From Stentor coeruleus (taxonomy: Eukaryota; Ciliophora; Heterotrichea; Heterotrichida; Stentoridae): 64,000 nt of DNA. Location: NCBI GenBank assembly GCA_001970955.1, contig MPUH01000236.1, positions 1 through 64,000 on the forward strand, written 5' to 3'. The notes beneath the pieces were generated by a model, which did not search any database, was not told the origin of the DNA, and saw only the letters and a program-made list of their open reading frames with translations. Shown here in pieces: positions 20,801 to 31,565 of the stretch; within the stretch, counting starts at the first letter, position 1, and the number at the start of each line of letters is the position of its first letter. The position numbers were made by a program, and so were the translations under genes.

Positions 20801-22208
20801 GATAATAGACAAGAAGGGGTACTTTTAGGTCATGGTAAAGCTGTGAATAGTGTTGTTATAACAATGGATAATAAATTTATTGTATCAGGGTCTTGTGATG
20901 CTACTGTTAGAATATGGAATATTGAAGATATGAAACAAGTAGCGATATTTGAAGGGTTAAAAAGCTCAGTAAAAGCTGTTGCAGTGTCATATGATAGTAA
21001 ATATATAGCATGTGGGCTTATGGATAAAAGTGTTAGGATATTGAATTTATTAGAAAAGAAACAAGAAATTGAGTTTAAAGGGCATAATGATTCTGTGAAC
21101 TCAGTAGTTTTTACTAAAGATACGAAATTTGTATTATCAGCTTCTACTGATAACAGTATTAAAATATGGAATTTGCCTTTAAATAAAGAAGAAAATACAC
21201 TTCATGGCCATACAGACTCTGTAAACTCTATAGCTTTAAGCGAAAAAAACGATATTTTAGTCTCAGGGTCATCAGATCAAACTGTTCGTATATGGGACAT
21301 GCTGAATTTATGTGAATTATACTCTTTTACAGGACATACATCGTATATAAAAAGTGTAGCTTTAACTTCTGATGGAGTTTTCGCTGTATCAGGCTCTTTA
21401 GATAACTCAGTACGTGTTTGGAACTTACAAACAAAATCTATAGAAGCTGTTTTCGAAGACCATGAAGCTTTTGTTTTTAGTATCGCTTTAANTAGAAGCT
21501 GTTTTCGAAGACCATGAAGCTTTTGTTTTTAGTATCGCTTTAACAAGAAAGCCAAGGTCTATAATATCTGGATTTTCAGATTCTACAGTCCTTCAATGGA
21601 ATTTAGATGAAAAACGTAAGGAAAAAGTCCTCCCTGGGCATACTTCTCATGTAAAAAGTATTGTTATGACAAGTGATAATAAATATGTCATAACAGCTGG
21701 TTTAGATCAAGTTGTAAGAATATGGAACCTTAGAGACCGTAAACAAGATAGTGTACTTGAAGGACATACAGGGTCAGTTTATGCTTTAGCTTTAACTTCT
21801 GATAATGATTTTTTGGTCTCAGCATCAGAAGATAAAACTGTTAGGCTTTGGGATTTATATACAAAAACACAAACTGCTGTATTTGAAAGTCATACTGATG
21901 AAGTTATGTGTTTGAGTATTTTCGCTAATAATACAAAAGTTATATCTGGAAGTAGGGATAAACAAGTTTGTGTTTGGGATTTAAAGAGAAAAACACTTGA
22001 TAATGTACTTAAAGGACATGTTTCACCTGTTGTTGCTGTTGCTGCGAATAATACTGGGGAGTATATTTTTGCTATATGTCGTGATATGACTATTAAAGCT
22101 TGGAATATGAAAGATACAAGTAAAGTTGGCACTTATAATCAGAAAGAAAGCTCACGTGACCTTACTGAAAAGTTCCCTGAGCTTGCTCATTTCTTCGAAT
22201 TAGTATAA
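17822..22208 (+). CDS. Cys/His cap, long coiled coil and 11-repeat WD40 protein
   Basis: Taking the extra copy around N 21492 as an assembly overlap (52 bases), the gene is one frame of about 1,444 residues. Order: a zinc-binding-like cap (Cys5, Cys10, Cys18, Cys20, His23, Cys27, His30, His34, with LCEKH); a very long Lys/Glu-rich coiled coil, about residues 75-930; then eleven WD40 repeats of 42 residues (for example KSIRLWNLKD, TVRIWNIED), ending ELAHFFELV. Four copies of a basic 20-residue element lie in the coiled coil. WD40 arrays bind proteins; this one is likely a large scaffold. Eleven repeats do not fit one seven-blade ring, so two rings may form, one incomplete. A paralogous cap plus WD40 gene lies at 29073. 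Confidence 0.8.
21441..21543. repeat. 51-bp direct repeat around N at 21492
   Basis: Bases 21441-21491 equal 21493-21543. It lies inside a WD40 repeat, and removing one copy and the N keeps the frame and the 42-residue periodicity. Assembly overlap. Confidence 0.9.
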
Positions 22209-22757
22209 TAAGAGATTGTTGATAATTATTAGATATTTTTATTAGATTTTAATAATATTTTGATGGGATTTTTATCGGCATGATAGGGTTGTAAATCATA
22301 GAATCTGGTTTATCATAATTTATGTTTTTATATCAATTAGGAATAGTTTGGTTTGTTATTTTTTAAGTAGGTCTATGATTTTAATGCTGAGGGAATTTAA
22401 ACTGTTATAAATAAATCAAAATTAGCTACTTTAGCATAAAATGACCACTTTTGTTATACAAAACAATTTATATATCTAAAGTTCATGCATTTATCAACTT
22501 AAAAATCTTTTAATAGTTTATATAAATCAGCATATTCATTAAATAAAAAGTATATCAAGTATAACCTTTATATTATTAATACAATTTAATAATAAGCCTT
22601 TATATTTAATCTATTTGAGATACAAATTAAAATAAAAACTTATAGTACAATTAATCTATTATTCACTTAAGCAATAAAAAAACAATAAAACTCTATCATT
22701 TTTCATCATTCTTATAAACTAAATATACCCTATTACTCAAAAAAACCTATACTTTAA
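22209..22757. other. Convergent spacer, no feature seen
   Basis: G over C near the WD40 gene and C over G near the transporter gene, matching two 3' flanks. No gene, repeat or RNA recognised. Confidence 0.55.
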
Positions 22758-24341
22758 CTAGCATGTTTTTTTAAATCCTAACTGAAATGTCCCATCTTCA
22801 GCTTGTTTAACAGCATTTAAGCTCCCAACAATTGGTATAATAATAAAAGAGAAAAACAAAATAGCAGCAAGGCACATTATCAATAATGACATCCTTTGTT
22901 TCTTAGCTGCATATCTTCTAAGAATTAATATCCCAGCTAAGCTTCCTAGTACAGACTGCCAATAAAACCATCCAGCATATTGTAAATTGATTTGTTTTGA
23001 TATAATCAACTGTAAAGCAGCAGTACTAGAACTAAGCAATATAGTAAAAAGTGATGAGATTGTTGATACTTCAGGTCTTACTCCAAACCCCAAAAGTAAA
23101 GGCCCAATAACATTTCCTCCTCCAAGACCAAGTAAACCTACAGCAATCCCAGCACCAAAAGCTACTAAAATAATAATCAAACATTTAAGATAAGTCCATC
23201 TTATGTCACCTGAATCAAAATTATAATTAGTTTGTTCACAAACTCTTGTTTTTCTTACTAAATATACTGAAGCAAAAGCTGCCATAGCTAGCATAAAACT
23301 AAAATATGCTGCATTAATACCAAAATATCCAGCTGAACATTGCTCTATTCCTATAACTGATTTTGAAGTAGATGAACCTTTAACTGCTGAGAAGAAAATA
23401 CTCACTGCTTCAAGAACTAGGAAAAAGATTAAATGGAACCATGAGATTGTTTTTTTTTCATGGAAGTAAATTTTTTTAAGTTTTTCTTCCAGTTCGGAAT
23501 GGTCTCTGTCTTTTGTAGTTTCATGACTATTATTATCTTTGGTAGAGATATTTGCTGGTATTGTTTCAGCATGCTCAGAAGGCTTATCTTTTCCTCCTTC
23601 ATTAACATTTTCTCCTTCCTCTTCTTCTTCATCATCCACATCTTCCTCATAATCTATCTGGTAATTATCACTTTCCTCATTTTTTTCTTTATTACTTACG
23701 ACTTCTGACTCATTTTTCGAGGTTTGGCCTCCTTCAATCTTATCTTTCTCTTCAATTTCAGAAGTTTTCTGGTTTTGTATTTTTTCTTGAAGTTCTGCTT
23801 TTGATAAACTTTCACTTCTATAAAGTTTAAGACTTTTAATTAGCATGTTTACAGCTAAAAACCCAACCAATACTGTTAACAAAGCCATTATAAGCCAACT
23901 AGGAAAAGTAGGGTTTACCATTACCCCAACTGAAACTCCAGCCAAAAGTGGACTTACAATTTCCATCAATGCATCATAATATATAAGAGGTCTATCTCTA
24001 GTTGGATGTCTATCCCTAAATTTCAATAATACAGCAGTAGATGTGCCTGCAAAAATAAATACTTGGGTCATCCCTACACAAAGATGCTGATCAAAATTAT
24101 GAAGTGAAAGCATTAAACTTAAGATCATTGTACTTCCTCCAACACCACCTGCATTAGCTATCATTGATACTATTGTCATTACGAAAATACTTAAAATCTC
24201 CAAGCTGCTCAAGGGGAATAAGTCTTTGTGTATACAAGTATCATTTGAACAATGGTTTAAAGAGAGACAATCTGAATCAACTTTACAGCTTTCCTCAGCT
24301 AAAGTGAGAAGTAGGAGAAGATTTAGAACTTGAAATTTCAT
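22758..24341 (-). CDS. TauE/SafE-family membrane transporter
   Basis: A 527-residue protein with a signal peptide (MKFQVLNLLLLLTLAEES) and a small Cys-rich lumenal segment (CKVDSDCLSLNHCSNDTC). Two homologous membrane halves follow: the first opens with MIANAGGVGGSTMILSLML and the second with VGLLGLGGGNVIGPLLLGFG, the paired Gly-rich motifs of TauE/SafE. Between them is a cytosolic loop of about 90 residues that is extremely acidic (DYEEDVDDEEEEEGENVNEG), about residues 195-280. Bacterial relatives export sulfite or sulfoacetate; the substrate of the expanded ciliate group is not known. The acidic loop could bind cations (inference). It ends in Cys then TAG. Confidence 0.85.
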   Translation of the reverse strand: MKFQVLNLLLLLTLAEESCKVDSDCLSLNHCSNDTCIHKDLFPLSSLEILSIFVMTIVSMIANAGGVGGSTMILSLMLSLHNFDQHLCVGMTQVFIFAGTSTAVLLKFRDRHPTRDRPLIYYDALMEIVSPLLAGVSVGVMVNPTFPSWLIMALLTVLVGFLAVNMLIKSLKLYRSESLSKAELQEKIQNQKTSEIEEKDKIEGGQTSKNESEVVSNKEKNEESDNYQIDYEEDVDDEEEEEGENVNEGGKDKPSEHAETIPANISTKDNNSHETTKDRDHSELEEKLKKIYFHEKKTISWFHLIFFLVLEAVSIFFSAVKGSSTSKSVIGIEQCSAGYFGINAAYFSFMLAMAAFASVYLVRKTRVCEQTNYNFDSGDIRWTYLKCLIIILVAFGAGIAVGLLGLGGGNVIGPLLLGFGVRPEVSTISSLFTILLSSSTAALQLIISKQINLQYAGWFYWQSVLGSLAGILILRRYAAKKQRMSLLIMCLAAILFFSFIIIPIVGSLNAVKQAEDGTFQLGFKKTC

Positions 24342-25017
24342 TGCGATAATTTTTTATTATAAATTAGATGATTAATGATGTGTGTAGAAAATTAGGAGTT
24401 AGGAAATATATGATGAAGGAATATATAAATTCTGATTAGGTATTTAGATGCTGAGATATTTGAAATTTTGGAGAATGTGATGAAATTTTGATGATAGGCT
24501 TTGATAATGGATTATTTGAAAATAGATATGAAATATGATAAGAAGAAAATGTAAAATTGTCTAGACTTTGTTTACAGTTGTTATTTGTTTTGATATAATT
24601 TTGATAGTAAGATTTATAGTAATTAGCGGTGCTTTAAGTACAGGTTAAATGATATGATGTATAAGAAAATTGAATTATTAGATTTTTATATTTGATTTAA
24701 CTATTATTCAGTCTTGTTTCCAGATGAGGTTGTTAGATTTTTTTAAGATGAAATTTATTCAAAAAATTATGTATTTACTTATTTTTCTTACTTAAGAAGA
24801 ACATTTTACTAATAAGCATTAGTTGTTGTAGAAAATAATGGTTATAAAGCTAAAAAATTCTATTAATAAATATATATATTTTAAACAAATGAAAAACTAT
24901 GAAAATTGTAATAAAGTTCAATTAGAAAAGCAACAAACATATTCTCCCTATTTATAAGATTCTAAACAATTTATTTATATTACGACCTTAACTGAAATAA
25001 ATTATTTAGTTCTAAAA
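24342..25017. other. Spacer, no feature seen
   Basis: Between two minus-strand genes. G-rich on the + strand next to the transporter start (24342-24760), then AT-rich and more C-rich toward the channel gene's 3' end. No gene recognised. Confidence 0.55.
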
Positions 25018-28000
25018 TTAATCTAGATTAAAAGAATATCCTTTTTCTTGTGGTATCCAATCAACACTTCCTTTACTAACCTCTTTAGAAATCATACTTT
25101 CAATTCCTGAATATTCACTTTGCTTTTTATTCCTCAAATATAACAAGAAAAATATGTAATACCATTCATTATGTTCATATCTTCTATGATATTTAAATGG
25201 TTTTTTAGTAGTTTCTTCTATAACATTTTTATCAAGCCCACATATAAAGCATTTATTTTTTTGATCTTTGATATTTTCATCCTGCATACCTCTTAAAACT
25301 GCAAAAGTATTAATTATTATACCTGTAAGTATGCTGAACATTATGATAATTATAATAATATTGAATAGATTTTCAAAGAAAAATTGTCCTATGTTTAGAT
25401 AGTTTTGGTATACTTCTATATCGTTCCAGTACATATAATAACCTACACCACCTGAATTTTTCATCCCTTGAGCATAGCATGTTACAGCACATAAAAGTAA
25501 TGAATCACAGTTACCAAGGAATCTTTCAGAATAAAAAATATAAGCTATAATTGATGACAAATATATCGAAATCAAAATCAGAAAATATAGCATAATTAGT
25601 GATTTATAAGGTAACACAAGTGAATAAATCACACTTTGCAATGATGGAAACCTATACAAAAAGTCCAACAAATGAAAAGCAAAAAAGAACACATGTATAA
25701 AACTCCCTAAAAATGACATAACCAAATACAAACACACATAAATAGTTTCAATTTTAATATGGATCATAATTAAACCATACAAGCTCCTAAAATATCTCCT
25801 TTGTGGGGCTTTCCTATGATATTGTTTAAAAAGCACAGGTACTTTTTTCATATAATAAAATATAAAAATCATAATACTACTGATTATATGTATCAACATC
25901 AATATATGGAAAATATACTCTGCTTTAGTATCAGTTTGATTAAATTTTGATAAAGTAAAATCTATAGGGTCTCCAGGATAATCTGAATAAAGTGCTAATA
26001 TTAGAAAATTCAATATTATCGCATCACTAAAAGCGATTATTCTCCAAACTCTTATATTCAAAATAAAAGATATAACAAAATTCCTTGTGATTAGTTTTGT
26101 TATAAAATATTCATGTTGTATATTATCAATTACATCATCAGCTTTAGATAACAAGTATATAAGTTTATTTTTATCAGAAGTTCTATCAGCCTCATAATGA
26201 AATTCATCTTTAACGTCATTTATAAGAAAATGACATTCTGGACTTAGCCAATAATAGCATTTACATAAGATGCTTCCTGCAAAAACTACATCGATATTCC
26301 CTGAGTTTTTTTCAAAAAACCTTATTGCTTCGTATTTTTTATCTTCATAAGAAAGAATATCTTTTTTAGAAAAAATACGACCTAGTTTACTGAAACTCAT
26401 TGAGTCTTTACCTAGATAGTTTACAACATTATTATCTAAAGATGATGTTGGAAGTAAGTCTTTTGTTAAATTTTTTATTTCTTCACTTGGGTTTTCTTGG
26501 AATAAACGTAAAAGGTGGTATATCAAAAATCCTAATTCCAGGATAAAAGGGCAAGATTGGTCATCTTCGTTTCTTAGAAATGATTTTTTGTTATAGCTTT
26601 TACCATATTTTGACACGTAGCTTGTGTAGATACTTTCCATGTTTTCTTTCATTGCGTCTAGATTAAGTGTTCGAATAAGACGAGACATTATATATTTGTC
26701 TTCATTGCCTTCGATTAAACTATGGACTGTTGTTATTGCCTGGAATTTAAGATTGGTAATCTGCCATACTGTTAAAGAGTCTTGATTTAAATTAGAATCA
26801 AATTGGGTAAAATCTTGAGAAAAAAACCTATTATCTTGGTTGTTTTGAGTATTAATATGCATGGTTAGAAGGTCGTTGACAATTTGAATAAGTTTAGAAT
26901 CAATAAGGTATTTTTGGTTATCTTTGCATGGGCCTTGACATAATTCAGTTAGTGTATCGAAACAAAGAATACTACTCTTATACACTGAAACATGCTTACA
27001 CTTAAGCAGATTATCTAAAAACGTCAATATAACTTGAAGGAAATTAAAGCTCACCAAACTTTTTTCCTGAAACCTCAAATAATTCTGCAAAAAACTGTTA
27101 TGGTTTTCACACAACAACCTAAGAAACATCAAAACCCTACAATAATCCTCATTCTCTACATCCATAATCTCTCTCATATTAGAAGTAAATCTTAATAAAA
27201 TCTCAGAAAGGACTTTAAACAAATGTTCTGATTCCTGGTTACTCGTAAAAAACGAAAAAAACGCACTTTGTACTTCAATATTCCCTTCTTGAAGTTTCTC
27301 AACCCACATCTCTAACAGCTTCTGAAAAACCCTCTGATTTTCTTCAATTTCATTAAAAATCTTAAGTAATATTTTCGCACATGAAACCTTTTCTATTCCT
27401 ATAAAATTCTTAGGACTAACTTGTGGTTCTTTATAAAAATTCAAATCTTTTGCAATATCCCTTATAACTTCTTCATCATGAATATTGACGAAATTTTCAT
27501 TAAGCCTAGATGGGTCTTCATCATCAAAACTAGAGTCGCTGGGCATTTTAGAATTGCATTTAAATACATAAAAATATACAAAATCAGACTCACGATCATG
27601 AAGACATGGATAGCATTTTTGCATTTGATTGAAACTCATGCTTAAAAAATACCCATTTTCTTTATTTCTAATTTTACATATCTGTGATTGTATAAACTTT
27701 GTAGATTTTGAAGGGTTTAATGGGATAAAAGACCACCAAGAGAATGGAGAAGATCCATCCCCAAGGACTAATTCGAAATTCTCTATAACTTTATATGAAC
27801 TTGTTGATAACCTTGCTGAAAATGCTGATTCTAAAGGTATAAGTCGTAATTCTAATGTTAAATAAAGCTTTTTTGTTATATGTCTTATACGATATGGTAC
27901 TTCTGGAATTACCCCATCAGGTTTTTCAGTCTCAATTTGCCATAAACATGAATTCAAGTCTATATAATCATCAAAAACGACATAATCGTCATCTAATGTT

Positions 28001-28764
28001 AAGTTTAAATTGTTTTCACTATCTTTAATAAAAATATAATCCCAACTAAAAATCTGATTCCCATAACGACTTTTCTTATTGTTCCCAGATTCTTTTTTAG
28101 CATTAATACTTTCCATATACTCATTTGAATCTGTAAACAAACTACATATTATCAATTTTATACGTGATCTATTCTCAAAACTAGCAAATACTCTTTCTTC
28201 AAGTCTATACATATAAATAGGTTCATGAAGTTCTGGAACCCATATTTCTAAATAAACTTTATCTCCATCCATAACTTTAAGTTTTTCTCTTTGGAATTGG
28301 AAAATTGCCTCAACTCTTATTAAACAACTTTCATCAGGGAAGTCTTTAAGACGGAATTTCAGGTATTCATTTGTAGACCTTGTTGAAACTTCAAGCTCAA
28401 CTCCAAGATATTTACCTGATATTATATGCTGAAGTTCTAAGTTTGAACCTATTGTAACTGGAGTTCCTGAAAGCTTAGAAAATTGATGGATACTTTTTAG
28501 AAGACCTGTACGGGATGGATCTTGATTGATTTCAGGTGCTGATCCATCTAATGGGATTTTGTTTTTCTGTTGATCTGAAGGTATTGCGCTGATTGATTTT
28601 GGCATGACTCGAAAGGCACATAAAGATTCATTTCCGTAAGAAGATTTTTCCATCCAGGCTAAACCTGATAGTGTGGGTCCTTTTGAGTAAAGGGTAAGAT
28701 CTTCAGATGAAAGCTTTATGATATCCCCATATTTCAGAACACCTAAGTCTTCTGGAGCTGACAT
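25018..28764 (-). CDS. InsP3-receptor-like Ca2+ release channel
   Basis: A 1,248-residue single-exon gene. The N-terminus (VLKYGDIIKLSSEDL to about residue 390) matches the InsP3R beta-trefoil/MIR region. A helical RIH-like region follows (about 470-760; ILCFDTLTELCQGPCKDNQKYL is characteristic). Six membrane segments lie at about 920-1150. The C-terminus carries KCFICGLDKNVIEET and YEHNEWYYIFFLLYLRNK, the zinc-finger-like linker of InsP3R. The filter region reads SGGVGY (Gly1105-Tyr1109), where animal receptors have GGGVGD. At 1,248 residues it lacks much of the roughly 2,700-residue mammalian regulatory domain. It should sit in ER, cortical alveoli or vacuole membranes and release Ca2+ (inference). 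It is divergent from the WD40 gene at 29073. Confidence 0.88.
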   Translation of the reverse strand: MSAPEDLGVLKYGDIIKLSSEDLTLYSKGPTLSGLAWMEKSSYGNESLCAFRVMPKSISAIPSDQQKNKIPLDGSAPEINQDPSRTGLLKSIHQFSKLSGTPVTIGSNLELQHIISGKYLGVELEVSTRSTNEYLKFRLKDFPDESCLIRVEAIFQFQREKLKVMDGDKVYLEIWVPELHEPIYMYRLEERVFASFENRSRIKLIICSLFTDSNEYMESINAKKESGNNKKSRYGNQIFSWDYIFIKDSENNLNLTLDDDYVVFDDYIDLNSCLWQIETEKPDGVIPEVPYRIRHITKKLYLTLELRLIPLESAFSARLSTSSYKVIENFELVLGDGSSPFSWWSFIPLNPSKSTKFIQSQICKIRNKENGYFLSMSFNQMQKCYPCLHDRESDFVYFYVFKCNSKMPSDSSFDDEDPSRLNENFVNIHDEEVIRDIAKDLNFYKEPQVSPKNFIGIEKVSCAKILLKIFNEIEENQRVFQKLLEMWVEKLQEGNIEVQSAFFSFFTSNQESEHLFKVLSEILLRFTSNMREIMDVENEDYCRVLMFLRLLCENHNSFLQNYLRFQEKSLVSFNFLQVILTFLDNLLKCKHVSVYKSSILCFDTLTELCQGPCKDNQKYLIDSKLIQIVNDLLTMHINTQNNQDNRFFSQDFTQFDSNLNQDSLTVWQITNLKFQAITTVHSLIEGNEDKYIMSRLIRTLNLDAMKENMESIYTSYVSKYGKSYNKKSFLRNEDDQSCPFILELGFLIYHLLRLFQENPSEEIKNLTKDLLPTSSLDNNVVNYLGKDSMSFSKLGRIFSKKDILSYEDKKYEAIRFFEKNSGNIDVVFAGSILCKCYYWLSPECHFLINDVKDEFHYEADRTSDKNKLIYLLSKADDVIDNIQHEYFITKLITRNFVISFILNIRVWRIIAFSDAIILNFLILALYSDYPGDPIDFTLSKFNQTDTKAEYIFHILMLIHIISSIMIFIFYYMKKVPVLFKQYHRKAPQRRYFRSLYGLIMIHIKIETIYVCLYLVMSFLGSFIHVFFFAFHLLDFLYRFPSLQSVIYSLVLPYKSLIMLYFLILISIYLSSIIAYIFYSERFLGNCDSLLLCAVTCYAQGMKNSGGVGYYMYWNDIEVYQNYLNIGQFFFENLFNIIIIIIMFSILTGIIINTFAVLRGMQDENIKDQKNKCFICGLDKNVIEETTKKPFKYHRRYEHNEWYYIFFLLYLRNKKQSEYSGIESMISKEVSKGSVDWIPQEKGYSFNLD

Positions 28765-29072
28765 TTATATTTTCATATGAAAAGATGGAAAAATTATTAA
28801 GTTTTCATTTGAGTTAGAAAATGTATATTTATTTAACTTTTTGTATATTTATATGAATTTCTTTCATGTTTAAAAATAAAAAAAATAAATCAAATATTAT
28901 CAGACTTACTTTAGGTTAATTTAAAAACATCAAATTTATAATAAATTTCAAATAATTAAGCATAAACCAAAAATATAAATTATTCTCTTAAATCTACCTT
29001 TTCAAAAGCTTCTCTTATTTATACCCTTCAATATTATCTCAAGTTAATTCATGATATTTAAGCATACATAAA
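28765..29072. promoter_or_regulatory. Divergent spacer between channel and WD40 genes
   Basis: 308 bp between two start codons. It is AT-rich and the second half is C over G on the + strand. No discrete motif recognised. Confidence 0.4.
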
Positions 29073-31565
29073 ATGGTGAATTGTGATTACTGTTCATCAC
29101 GGGCTATGTGGAAATGCGAATGCTCAAATATCAAACTTTGTGAAAAGCATTCAAACAAACACGTATTAAGCCATCGTGAGAATAAAACTGAATCACAGCT
29201 ATCCCCATTAATCCTCTTAGCAATCCCATCAGACAAACTATCCAAATTCAATAAAGAAATTTACAGTCGATTAGAAGACCTAACCAAATGCAAAGAAGAA
29301 ATCTTATCTCGAACTTCATTTTATATACAAGAAATCCTTGCTATGAGCTCAGTTGCAATAAATCGTATAAACAATGAGTCTTCAATATACTTAAAATTAA
29401 AAGATCAAACCCATGTTGAAGAACAAGATTACACAGCAATACGAAAAATCCTGAACTCCAAACTTATAATAAGCGAAAATTCTCAGGAAATTTCTTTAGG
29501 CAAAGATATCAAAAATTACTTCAATAGAAATTTCTTCGAAGTAATTGAGTTTTTTGAAGGGTCCCAAGGTATAGAAACAATAAGTAAAAAGTGGCCTTTT
29601 ATACTAGAAAATTCTTTAGACTCTTTATATTCCATATCATATTCTCCAGGCCATCAAGTTATGATCTCTGGAGGTTATGATGGGACAATTTCTTTATGGA
29701 CACATAGTAAAAAAGAGAAAGTTGGGGTATTAAAAGGCCATAATAATACAGTTAACTGTTTAGCTATTTCTAACAATGACGAAATTTTAATATCTGGGTC
29801 TAAAGATACAACAATCCGATTATGGGACATTGGCGAAAAAACAGAACTTGCTGTGTTTTCTGGTCATAGTAGCAGTGTGAATTGTGTTGCTATAACCGGA
29901 AATAATCGTTTTGTCATATCAGGATCTAATGATGAGACTATTCGTATCTGGAGTATAGAGAAATCTTCAATAGAAACAGTCTTAAAAGGTCATAATTCAA
30001 GTGTTGTGAGTTTTTATCTCCTTAACGACAACAAATTCCTAGTCTCAGGTGGATGGGATTCTGCAATAATCATATGGGACTTAACTAAAAGTAAATCACT
30101 ATATGTCCTTAAAGGTCATACAAGCCATATACAATGTTTGACTATGACTAAAAACTGTAAATATATAATCACAGGATCAGCTGATGGAGCTTTAAGAGTA
30201 TGGAATTTTCAAAACAAATCTCAAGAAGCATCATTGAAAGGTCATACAGAAACTGTTAATGCTATATGTGCAGCTGGGGATAATAAAACTTTATTATCAA
30301 GTTCTAGTGATATGACTATAAGGATATGGATCTTAGGGACAATGACTATAAAAAATGTATTGTATGGGCATACTGGAAGTGTTACTGGGCTTATGTTTCT
30401 TAAAGATAATAGATTTGCATTATCTTGTTCTATAGATTGTTCTATTAGGGTATGGGATTTAGAAGAAAATAAACAGATTAATGAGTTTGTATATACTTCA
30501 GTTAATGTTTGCTTGGCTGGAGTTACTGAAAATAGAAAAATTGCTTTAACTTTAGCTAAAGATAACTCTATAAGAGTATGGGATATGGTTGATAGAAAAC
30601 TTAAGGTACAGTTACAAAGTAAACCATTTCATATAAAATCTTTGTGTTTTAGTTGTGATGGAAAATATGTTATTACAGGTAGTAGTGATTATACGGTTAA
30701 AGTGTGGAATTTACAAGGAAAAATTATGGAATGCGATTTTATTGGACATAATGATGAAGTATTGTGTGTAGCTGTGTCTAATGATATGATTATTGCATCT
30801 GGGTCAAAAGATAAAAGCGTATGTCTTTGGTCGGTATCTGAAAAAAAATTAATAGTCCAGTTTCAAGATAACCCTTCAGAATGTTTTTCAGTAGTCATAT
30901 CACAGGATTCGAAAATACTCGCTTCAGCTCTGGCAAATAGCACAGTACGTGTTTGGGATATTTCAACCCAGTTATTAATCCTCACATTAGAAACCTCAAC
31001 AGATCCTGCAATAAAACTATCCCTATCATCAGATAATACCCTACTAGTAACTGGAGATAAAAAGAAAATCAAAGTTTGGGACATTAAAACTAAAACAACA
31101 GATTTCGAATCTGAAGATCACTCAGGGTGGATAAACTGTCTTAATTTTTTTACTTCAAAGCATTATTTAGGTTCTTTTGCTGATGAAGTCCAGAAATTTT
31201 TATCTTTACATAGTAGATTACAAAATGAAATTATAAGCGAACATACAAAATTAGTATGTAACTTGATTGTAACAAAAAGTGATAAATTTATTGTTTTTGT
31301 GACTTCAGAAAATATTGTTCAAGTTTGGGATTTGGATGAGAAAAAAAATCTTTTTGAAATTACTGGGCTTTGTGAAAAAGTTAATGATATTGTAATGTCT
31401 TATGATGAAATGATGATTGGAATTGCCTTGAATAATGGTAATATTAAAATATGGGATTTGCAAAAAAAACGTGAAATGGTTGCCTTTGTGGATTATGAAG
31501 GAATGGAAGAACAAATGCTCAGAAGAGATGATGTTAAACATGCTGTGATAGATTTAAAAGCTTAG
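29073..31565 (+). CDS. Cys/His cap plus about 15-repeat WD40 protein
   Basis: An 830-residue single-exon protein. The N-terminal cap has Cys4, Cys7, Cys15, Cys17, Cys23, His26, His30 and His34 (with LCEKH), spaced like the cap of the gene at 17822 and resembling a B-box-type zinc site. A helical segment (about 45-175) follows. Then come about fifteen repeats near 42 residues long; repeats 1-7 are canonical (TIRLWDIGEK, TIRIWSIEKS), while 8-15 drift, with one (about residues 690-735) lacking the WD. That is enough for two seven-blade propellers. It lacks the long coiled coil of its relative. Likely a scaffold; no enzymatic domain. Confidence 0.85.
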   Translation: MVNCDYCSSRAMWKCECSNIKLCEKHSNKHVLSHRENKTESQLSPLILLAIPSDKLSKFNKEIYSRLEDLTKCKEEILSRTSFYIQEILAMSSVAINRINNESSIYLKLKDQTHVEEQDYTAIRKILNSKLIISENSQEISLGKDIKNYFNRNFFEVIEFFEGSQGIETISKKWPFILENSLDSLYSISYSPGHQVMISGGYDGTISLWTHSKKEKVGVLKGHNNTVNCLAISNNDEILISGSKDTTIRLWDIGEKTELAVFSGHSSSVNCVAITGNNRFVISGSNDETIRIWSIEKSSIETVLKGHNSSVVSFYLLNDNKFLVSGGWDSAIIIWDLTKSKSLYVLKGHTSHIQCLTMTKNCKYIITGSADGALRVWNFQNKSQEASLKGHTETVNAICAAGDNKTLLSSSSDMTIRIWILGTMTIKNVLYGHTGSVTGLMFLKDNRFALSCSIDCSIRVWDLEENKQINEFVYTSVNVCLAGVTENRKIALTLAKDNSIRVWDMVDRKLKVQLQSKPFHIKSLCFSCDGKYVITGSSDYTVKVWNLQGKIMECDFIGHNDEVLCVAVSNDMIIASGSKDKSVCLWSVSEKKLIVQFQDNPSECFSVVISQDSKILASALANSTVRVWDISTQLLILTLETSTDPAIKLSLSSDNTLLVTGDKKKIKVWDIKTKTTDFESEDHSGWINCLNFFTSKHYLGSFADEVQKFLSLHSRLQNEIISEHTKLVCNLIVTKSDKFIVFVTSENIVQVWDLDEKKNLFEITGLCEKVNDIVMSYDEMMIGIALNNGNIKIWDLQKKREMVAFVDYEGMEEQMLRRDDVKHAVIDLKA

